From contig CM077643.1 in assembly GCA_039707465.1 (NCBI GenBank), positions 330,914,419-330,978,418 on the forward strand: a DNA stretch of 64,000 nt. Reading direction: 5' to 3'. The translations under genes and the position numbers were made by a program. Below the pieces are notes generated by a model. That model saw nothing but the letters and a program-made list of their open reading frames with translations, made no database searches and was not told where the DNA came from. The DNA comes from Rhabdophis nuchalis (lineage: Eukaryota; Chordata; Lepidosauria; Squamata; Natricidae). Shown one piece after another: positions 56,257-64,000 of the stretch; positions within the stretch are counted from its first letter, which is position 1; each line of letters begins with the position of its first letter.

Positions 56257-58189
56257 CCTGGCACAAATTAAGAGTACAAAGGAAGATGGAATCCTAAAGG
56301 TAAATTTGACTTTGAGCGACAGAGATAAATCCAGGAAAACATAGGCAGATGACTTCTAAATTTAAAACTTCTGACTAAATATTATTCCAACCAACTTGAA
56401 TTATTCAAAACTACCATCCTGCAACTTTTCCAAGGGCCCCCACTCAAAAGTACAAAGACAGAAAGTGAAATTATAAAATACACTTTATTTTTGGTATGCA
56501 GCTGACAGCAACTACTGTATGTTCAAGTTTTCAGGGAGTTTTGTTTTGGGAGATTTTATTTTTGTAAAACCGAATCCTCTGGCGCTTCCTTGTTCAATAC
56601 AAACCCCTCTTGGTAATAAAAAAAATTCCTGCCCTAAATCATTGCACACTTCCATGTCTCAGCTCATTGATCCCTTTCTCTCTTTCCACATGGTATTCCA
56701 ATTCTAGAAGAATGATGAAGGATTCTCAAGTACTACTCGACTAATCTCTGGAACTCTTGTCTACTTTGTTATTACTATTTTTTTTAAAGAGTACTTCTTA
56801 CAGATATTGGCCAATGAACTGCTTTCCCTTCTGCTTTCTCACTGCCAGTCCCATGAATTAGGCTAATGTTTTGTTTAACTTAGTCAATTTCACCAATTTG
56901 TCAGAGACTTTATATTTAATGAGTTAGGTGAATGATAATTCCAAGAATTGGGCAGAAATTGCATTTTGTTGGATTTGCTTAATTAGTGAATTATATTGTT
57001 CACTGGGTGACTGGAAATCTTTTCAAAATTAAGCATGGCAGATATTCTGGGCATCATTCCAATAGCACATGGAAATCCTGTGATTCTTAAAATGCCATAG
57101 AATCTTTGCCATCCTCCAACAAAAGAACAAATGCTACCTCTTCTCCACAAACCCTCGATTTTCGTTTGCTGTAATGTAAAAATGTGCTCACTCCCATTTA
57201 CTATGCTAACTCACTTCTTGCCCAATTATGCCAATAAACTAGTGAGACCATAGATGTGTCAGACCAAAGACTTACTTTTCCCCACAGTGGCCAGCCAGTG
57301 GGTGCTATGAATGCAACAACCTCCTGTCTCTGTTCCTTTCTAGAAATTATTATTAAGAGGCTACTTGCTTGCTCTAATCCTAAAGTAAACACAGATATTT
57401 TGGTAAGTTAACATAAATAGTTATTCTTTAATGATATGTCCCATTTTCTTGAAAGCTATCCATGTGTAGAATATTACCATGTAACCTAAATTTTGAAAAT
57501 ATTATGTAAGCAACACAATCCATATACCAATTTCAGTATTTTGGCATATATATGTTTCTCTGTTCCTAAATTAAAATTATTATTAAAAATCAAATTAATA
57601 CATCAGATTTGCCTCTACTCGTAAAATTAGAGCTAAAGTTGCTGCCTTTCTATACCACAGTTTTCATGTTCCCTCCCCCTCGAAAAAAAAATGTAGGAAA
57701 ATAAAATTCAGCAGAAGATTCCATGCACAAAATGGCTGCAAGCAGCCCCAGTTGCCCAGTTTAGTCATTCATCCACCTTGTCAAGCTTACATGGAGGTCA
57801 TTTGAAATTGTGTGGTGCCACATGACATTAGAAAGATGGGATATAAGAACATTAAATATGAAAGAACATGCCAGTCTGGGACTTCAGTCTCTATTTTTCC
57901 AGACCTGGATCACTGGAAATTTGAGCATGAGAGGTTTGCTGTTACTGTTGTCTGACAATAAATAGAACATTATAACTTGTTTTTCAGTGAAGAAATTAAA
58001 ACCTTTCATAAAATCATCACTATCATCAAGTAAAAAAATTAAAAATAAAGCTGCCTTAAGTTGAACTTGATTGTTGAAGACTTAATAGACATGCCTATGC
58101 AGTTTCCTTGAAAACAAGGAAATCCAAAACAATCTAGAGAATTTCAGCATTCACAAATCAGCCATCAATAGACACATCAAAATATATTT
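56257..58189. other. No gene or element recognised
   Basis: AT-rich unique sequence. Confidence 0.5.
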
Positions 58190-58530
58190 ACACACCATTT
58201 AAAAGAGACAGTAAAAGGCTAAAAAGGAAACAAAAATTCCAGATCACATGTTTTCATCAGGCAACATCTAGATAAGCAAGGATTAACATCTGACAAACAA
58301 TCAAACAGAAAACAATACCCTAATCAAGGAACTACCAAGGAGAAACCATACCCCCACTAAAACTGGCAGGGCAAGCTATTTTATAGAAACAGAGAGCAAA
58401 CCCCACTTTTACTCACATTGAAGTTACTTAGTTAGTTAATGAAATGACTGCAAGCAAACAATCAAACTCAGAGAGCAGCAATGACTCCACAGTTCAGCCC
58501 TGAGTTACTATATTCTCTATTGCAGTATTG
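58190..58530 (-). repeat. Dispersed repeat related to 8390-8560
   Basis: Blocks such as TGACTGCAAGCAAACAATCA and CTCAGAGAGCAGCAATGAC correspond to the arms of the inverted repeat at 8425-8540. The rest (CAGATCACATGTTTTCATCA, AACTGGCAGGGCAAGC) is a known type of squamate dispersed sequence, possibly Penelope-derived. The class is not certain. Confidence 0.5.
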
Positions 58531-58937
58531 AAAGATTTAACTATGGCAGCCTAATCTACTGTTCTGGAATACCCTGATAGTCTTCCTTCCAAATACTAAC
58601 CAGTCTCAGCCTGATTATTTCTGAATCCACAGAAGGTTGGCTAGCTGTCATATTGTAAGGAATAAGCAAGTGACAGCACAGACGTTTGGAAAATATGCCA
58701 CTTTACAAACTCTTACAATCTAAATAGTCAATTGTTTTAGATTATTTAATACTGACTAAGAGAGGAGGGAGAAAATTCTGATATGATTAAAATGGAAACT
58801 TCTATTGGGCATTTATCAGATGTAGATAGCCAGATGTTATTCTACAAAGTTCAAACTGGGAATTGAATGTCCATATCTCTGCACTTTAGATAACTATACA
58901 TAGTGCATTAGGTGTAAGAGTTATGTTGGTGCTCAGT

Positions 58938-58938
<1 letters not shown>

Positions 58939-58984
<46 letters not shown>
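58939..58984. repeat. GT dinucleotide repeat
   Basis: An almost pure GT tract. Confidence 0.95.
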
Positions 58985-58987
<3 letters not shown>

Positions 58988-59021
58988 GTAAACCTACAAT
59001 TCTCAAAGCTCTAACGATCTC

Positions 59022-59230
59022 GAATAGAATAGAATTATTTATTGGCCAAGTGTGATTGGACACACACAAAAATTGTCTTTGGTGCATATGCTCTCAGTAT
59101 ACATAAAAAGACAAGATACATTTGTCAAGAGTCATAAGGTACAGCACTTAGTGATAGTCACAGGGTACAAATTAGAAACAATATCAATATAAATAGTTAA
59201 ATCGATAGTTGTGAGGAATGAAAGTTGTGG
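59022..59230. repeat. AATAG-associated dispersed repeat
   Basis: A short GAATAGAATAGAATT run is followed by TTTATTGGCCAAGTGTGATT and TGCATATGCTCTCAGTATAC. AATAG-type microsatellite linked to LINE 3' ends is a known feature of snake genomes. The parent element is not identified. Confidence 0.55.
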
Positions 59231-60500
59231 GGCATTTTTGATCAGCAACAACTGAAGCCAAGCATTACCCTTTCTTGAATTAAGGACTGGTTAAAAAAGT
59301 ACGGCCTTGAGAATTGAGAACAGAGGTTCTCCTTTTATGGGATACCATGTTATTCCATCTAGCTCGTCCTTAATATACATTGTACCAAAAAAAACCCTTA
59401 CATCCCATTTTCTTCTCATTGTTTTTCTGAACATATGGCCTTAATACTGAAATAGAATAACAGTTAAGCAATTGCTACAAAAGTTTTCACAACTGAATTT
59501 ATTAATGATTTGTATATTTTAAGGGATTTTTTGAATCCATGAATAGGATTTTTTTTCATGATCCATTTAATTGCTGCTTAATTTTATGCTCAGTGCACCA
59601 ACAATGGTATATTGAATCCTTTTGGTAATTTTCACCTTTAAGGCGCCTTAACCATCACCATCATCTTAATGGGGATTATAAGCGATATAGGAAGATGAAT
59701 TCAAAAATTTTCACATTCAATCTTTTCAGATGCCTTCCTTAACCTAATGTTTCTCAGATGCTTAAATCTCCCATTCCAAAATACACATAAAGATATGGTT
59801 ACAAGTGATGATGCAAGTTGTAGTCAAACTGATCTGGAAGGCACAGCTTAATGTTATCACATCAAGTTTCTATTCCACTTCATTGGCTAGATGCAGTATG
59901 CATGCAGTCATGATCAAAGGAAGACACTAGGAACAACGAAAGAAGTAAATACAAACAAACCCAGTTAATAAGAATTATCCTCCTGGCGATGGTCATTCAC
60001 CAAAATAGCTTCCACTATGTTATCATTGATGAGATGATAAATACTGTACGAGGAGGAAAAAAACCCTCCATTTAATCCATAAGAAATAAGGTCAAATATT
60101 TTGATGAATGTTCATTGAGCTGTTTCATAGACAGACTTTTTCCACCCCAATTTTTCAGTTCTAGACTGCCACCTTGAGGTCGGTAATAAAGCATCCTTAT
60201 GACCTAACATATTCCCCCATCAGTTTCTGTTTGTTACATTTCTCATATTCAATTTGTTCTTGGTTTTTGTTGTTAATTTTTTTGTTTTGCATAGAGAATA
60301 TGCATCCTTTTTCTCTAGAATGCAGTAGGGAATTGCTGACAAATAATGGCATATAACATAGTTGAAAAAAAGCAAGTCTATGAACCTGATCCTGTGGAGT
60401 GACATTAAAACATACTATAATATTATTTCTAGAGAAGATATATAGACAACATTGGCATATGAATCTTGTTTTATTGGTCTACAGTTAGGGGTATGTCTGT
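59231..60500. other. No gene or element recognised
   Basis: AT-rich unique sequence, ending at a CATA/CATG microsatellite (about 60511-60545). Confidence 0.5.
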
Positions 60501-60545
60501 GTGTGTAGTATACATACATGCATACATACATGCATACATACATAA

Positions 60546-60787
60546 CCTCGGGCATGTGAGCTGCATACGCTTGTGCACACCACTGTCCTGTGTGCCCCAG
60601 CTGCTCGGCGAGATCACGCAGGCACCGTACGCTGTGTGTGCATGCGCAATTGGCCCGTTTCCCTCCAAAAGAGGGAAGGAACGTGAGAAGGTGAGCCTGC
60701 CAAAACACTGTTCTGGGGCGGTGGCCGCTGCTCCCAGCTGCCACCGGTACACCTGTACCAGACCGGACCGCCCGGAACCCACCACTG
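60546..60787. mobile_element. hAT MITE, left end lost
   Basis: The right end GGAACCCACCACTG is followed by ATACATAC. The GC-rich interior (ACCGGTACACC, GACCGGACCG) is family-like. The left end merges with a CATA/CATG microsatellite and cannot be placed. Confidence 0.65.
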
Positions 60788-62536
60788 ATACATACATACC
60801 CCTGGTTCACAATAGGATTACAGTAAATCTCAACCTATGGAAAATACATCTTTATTGTGATATAAAACCCTTGGTGTGAGTGGCATGTTTCCAACTGTAT
60901 TGCTACTTCAGAAAAACATGCAGAAACTTGTGCTTGTTGTTCCTAAGCTAAAGCTAATGCTGTATACAACAACATAAGGAAAATAAAAATCAATAAAAGA
61001 AAACTATAGCTACAGACTATCCTTTTCTTCTCTTTTCAATGGGAAAACTGCTTTAGGATGCTGCTATTAGAAAAGAGCTCAGCCGTCTAAGGCTCTCTCA
61101 GGGTATTCATGAGTAACATTTAGATTCCTGCCTAGGTTTCTATAAAGGGTAGAAGTCATAAAACTGTCTATCTGATCCCAATTTCTATTCATATTCAAAG
61201 TTTCCCCAGAGGTTCTGATGTTTGTTCTGCAGGCACTGCCGTTATTGTGCCAATAAAGATAAAGAACATAGATAGCAAAGGAACTGGTTTAGATTAAAAG
61301 CTAAATAAAACTCTTCAACCAGAAATAAAACTGAAGCTTGTTTATTTTCTAATAGTTTCATTTCACTTAATGGGATTAAGTATTCTCCATGCTTTGGGCT
61401 GGAGCACAAAAAGCGGGATCATACTGAAAACTTTCTCTGTGGGTATATCTATTTTAATATTTAGCCTAGCAACGTCAAATAAAAATCCTTCTTAAAGCTT
61501 CAGCTTTGAATTTCCTGGTTAATACTTCAAAAACCGTCAGAATAAACCAGGGTTTAATTGAATCCAAATAACTCTGTCCAAACCATGTTGGGATCAGCTC
61601 ATTCCCACCTACCTAAGCAAACAAGACTGAAACTAAAGCATAAACTTTGATACTCGCAGTCTTTATGTGTATCCCTTTAAAATGAGCAATTATTTGTGTC
61701 TAATTGAATGAAGCTTTGAGAACAACAGCACCAAATTAGGCAATCTAATGCCCATAGGCACTGTTGCTGATGCCCACCAGCCTGCCAATTCCAACTAATT
61801 TGAATTTGTAAAAGATTCTTCAAATTAAACAACAATAACCACAACAGGATTATGCATAGCATAATCTTCATTTAAAAAAAAATCCCTGCCACCATGTAGC
61901 TGTCCGTGGCCAAAGAAATTTTACTTAGAAATTTAAAGAAAAAGAATAGCCAAAACCTACTGGTTGTTTGAAACTGTCCTAAGAAAGTTAAGCGGGAGTG
62001 ATGTCAAAAAATCATTTGTGAGCATCTTGAATCTTCTAGATCACAAAAATTTGGAAGTTGACTTTTAAAGGACATCATTATATTTAATCTTAAACAAAAA
62101 GCTCTTCCATGATATTTGTTCGTCCTTTAGTGCTGATAACCACAAGATAAATTAATGCTATGATCCATTTAACAATGGGTCAATTATTGATATGCATGAG
62201 AGTTGCTATTGAATTATTTATTTAAAAGGTATTAAAAACAGCAAAGCTATCACTGACTCTCATTATTTTTGGAGCTTGTTTACCTGCTACTCAGGGGACT
62301 GAAAGCTGTATCTGTGATTTTATGATTTCATAATTAGCATTCAATCGGAACAGGATGCTAGAAAAACAACACAATTAAAAATACCAATGAAAATTATCTT
62401 GTTCACCATGTACATTGTTTTAAAATGTGCTGAAAATATTTTATGTGTTTTCATACACAAAGCTGCTCTAGCAGTTTGTCAATACTTAATGAGTTTGAGA
62501 TGAAAAGATTGTATATATTAATTATGAGGTTAATAT
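60788..62536. other. No gene or element recognised
   Basis: AT-rich unique sequence. Confidence 0.5.
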
Positions 62537-62792
62537 CAGGGGTGAAATCCAGCAGGTTCTAGAGAATCAGTAGCAGAAATTTTGAGTAGTTCGGAGAACC
62601 AGTAGCGGAAATTTTGAGAAGTTCAGAGAACCAGCAAACATCTGGCTCCATAGTGGGGTGGGAATGGAAATTTTGCAGTATCCTTCCCCTGGAGTGGGAC
62701 AGGAATGGACATTTTGCAGTATCCTTCCCCTGCCACGCCCACCAAGCCACGCCCACAGAACCGGTAGTAAAAAAAATTGAATTTCACCACTG
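62537..62792. mobile_element. hAT MITE, 256 bp
   Basis: Left end CAGGGGTGAAATCCA pairs with right end TGAATTTCACCACTG (13 of 15). A perfect 8-bp duplication GTTAATAT lies at 62529-62536 and 62793-62800. Internally a block (AGAACCAGTAGCGGAAATTT) is repeated, and GCCACGCCCAC is near the right end. Confidence 0.9.
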
Positions 62793-64000
62793 GTTAATAT
62801 ACATTGCCATTAAAGAGAAAAAAAGTAGAATTTTATTCTAAATCAACACCTAGATTGATACAAAAGCTTTTACCTCTTTCATTGAATCAATAATGTAATG
62901 ACTCATATGTCTCCATTGAACAAAATTGTAATGATGGTTTGTTGAAACAATGACCTAAGATTTGAGGTATAGTTTCTTTTTGAGGTAAGGTTTCTTTTAA
63001 ATTATAATCAAAACCAGCCACAAGATGTTGGATTCTGCATGGTGAAATAAGAGGATATAATAAGAGGAAATAAGAGGATATAATTAACCAAAATGGAATC
63101 CAGCATGCCTGAATCTCTCCCTAAAGCTGCCATATCTATGCTAGAATAAGAAGCAGTATACAAGCACAATACAAGCTTACTGTGACATTGAAAGTCAAAG
63201 GGTCTAATCATGTCCCTTTCATTCTACTGGATACTGTATTTCTCCATTATTCTAGTAAACAGCAGAAAAAGTAGTCTTTATGTTTGTATTATAGATCAAG
63301 CATACTGGGATTCATCCAACAAAAAATGTAGTCTTATTTTACAAAGTATTAAGAATCGTTCTATCTGTCAGCATTCAGCTAACGTTATGGGTGTAGTTGC
63401 TTTGATAAGTTGCAGGTAAAATCAATAACTAGTTGAAGTTAATAAAAGGACAACAACATTCTTTAGTAACATTCATCCATCTGCTTCTTCCTGCTGATCT
63501 AGTCATTTGTATTCTGGAAGCATAAAGTGAAACTACCCTGTTTAAAAATGGAATTAGCAATTATCGCACCAAGAAGACAATACAAGGATGCAATTACTGG
63601 AATGGATAGCAAAATATTCCTTTGGCCCTTAGGTCCGCAAATAAAATATATCAGCATCATGACATTCATACACAAATCATTTTGAAATTTCCATTAACAT
63701 AGTTAGAAATATTTCCTCCAACAACAATCTCTTATCTACATCAAGGATTATATTGTACTGTACACTGTAAAGCTCTTATCAATTTGGGGAGTAATTTTGT
63801 CATGACTAAAAATGTTTGTAACAAGAAATTCAAAATGGTAAGATATTGTGTTATGAACTCCTTGTATTCCCCATTTACTCTTGTAACCCTTTTCTTCAAT
63901 GCTGTGACTGCCCCACATTACACATATTCTATAGAATATTAAACCAGATTAAAAAGCACACAAATAATGCTAAAATCTGTACATGTCAATTGACATAAAT
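62793..64000. other. No gene or element recognised
   Basis: AT-rich unique sequence to the end of the window. Confidence 0.5.

Overview
The window is vertebrate nuclear DNA, AT-rich, with no gene that I can name. It most probably comes from a squamate reptile, and a snake is likely. The evidence is the repeat content: Sauria SINEs with an ACCTTT-type tail, many L2 copies ending in a GGGCGG...TATATAAATT 3' end, CR1 3' ends, squamate-type L1, hAT MITEs with 8-bp target duplications, a Penelope-like element and abundant microsatellites. Apart from one weak exon candidate (2723-2810), every coding signal belongs to a transposable element, so the window is intergenic or intronic.

Layout. 1-1310: 3' end of an L1 with a broken ORF2. 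3.2-6 kb: hAT MITEs, an L2 copy carrying a nested TA-flanked MITE. 7.3-10.9 kb: CR1 ends and a hAT MITE. 11-17 kb: mostly unique AT-rich sequence with one near-perfect 59-bp inverted repeat. 17-19.9 kb: L2, an internally deleted LINE with an endonuclease start, a hAT MITE and CR1. 20-23.1 kb: a hairpin, a Sauria SINE with a 17-bp TSD, and a hAT element carrying a long CTTT tract. 23.8-28.2 kb: a Penelope-like element (reverse transcriptase plus GIY-YIG endonuclease) followed by a cluster of about 350-bp units. 28.2-31.4 kb: MITEs and an RTE-type fragment. 31,655-36,720: a complete, very young Ty3/gypsy LTR retrotransposon on the minus strand, inserted in an old L2. 37.6-50.6 kb: SINEs, MITEs, an ORF1-only L1 with an L2 inside it, nested hAT/CR1, and L2 copies. 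50-64 kb: L2, SINE remnants, microsatellites and hAT MITEs in mostly unique sequence.

The most interesting region is 25.8-28.2 kb. Each repeat unit there has a head with a pol III B-box-like motif, followed directly by a sequence that folds as a type I hammerhead ribozyme. The best copy is 27124-27170: CUGAUGA core, a perfect 5-bp stem II, GAAA, a short stem III ending in AUC, and a 6-bp stem I. Stem I differs between copies but stays paired (GGCCAA/UUGGUC, GGCCAG/CUGGUC, GGCUAG/CUAGUC), which argues for selection on the RNA fold. Two units are in direct tandem with a 349-350 bp period, and the cluster lies next to Penelope-like sequence. This looks like a retrozyme-like or hammerhead-SINE system that could use Penelope-type machinery.

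The gypsy element has identical 336-bp LTRs and a perfect 5-bp target duplication. One extra C in a C8 run separates its integrase from the rest of pol. It looks recently active.
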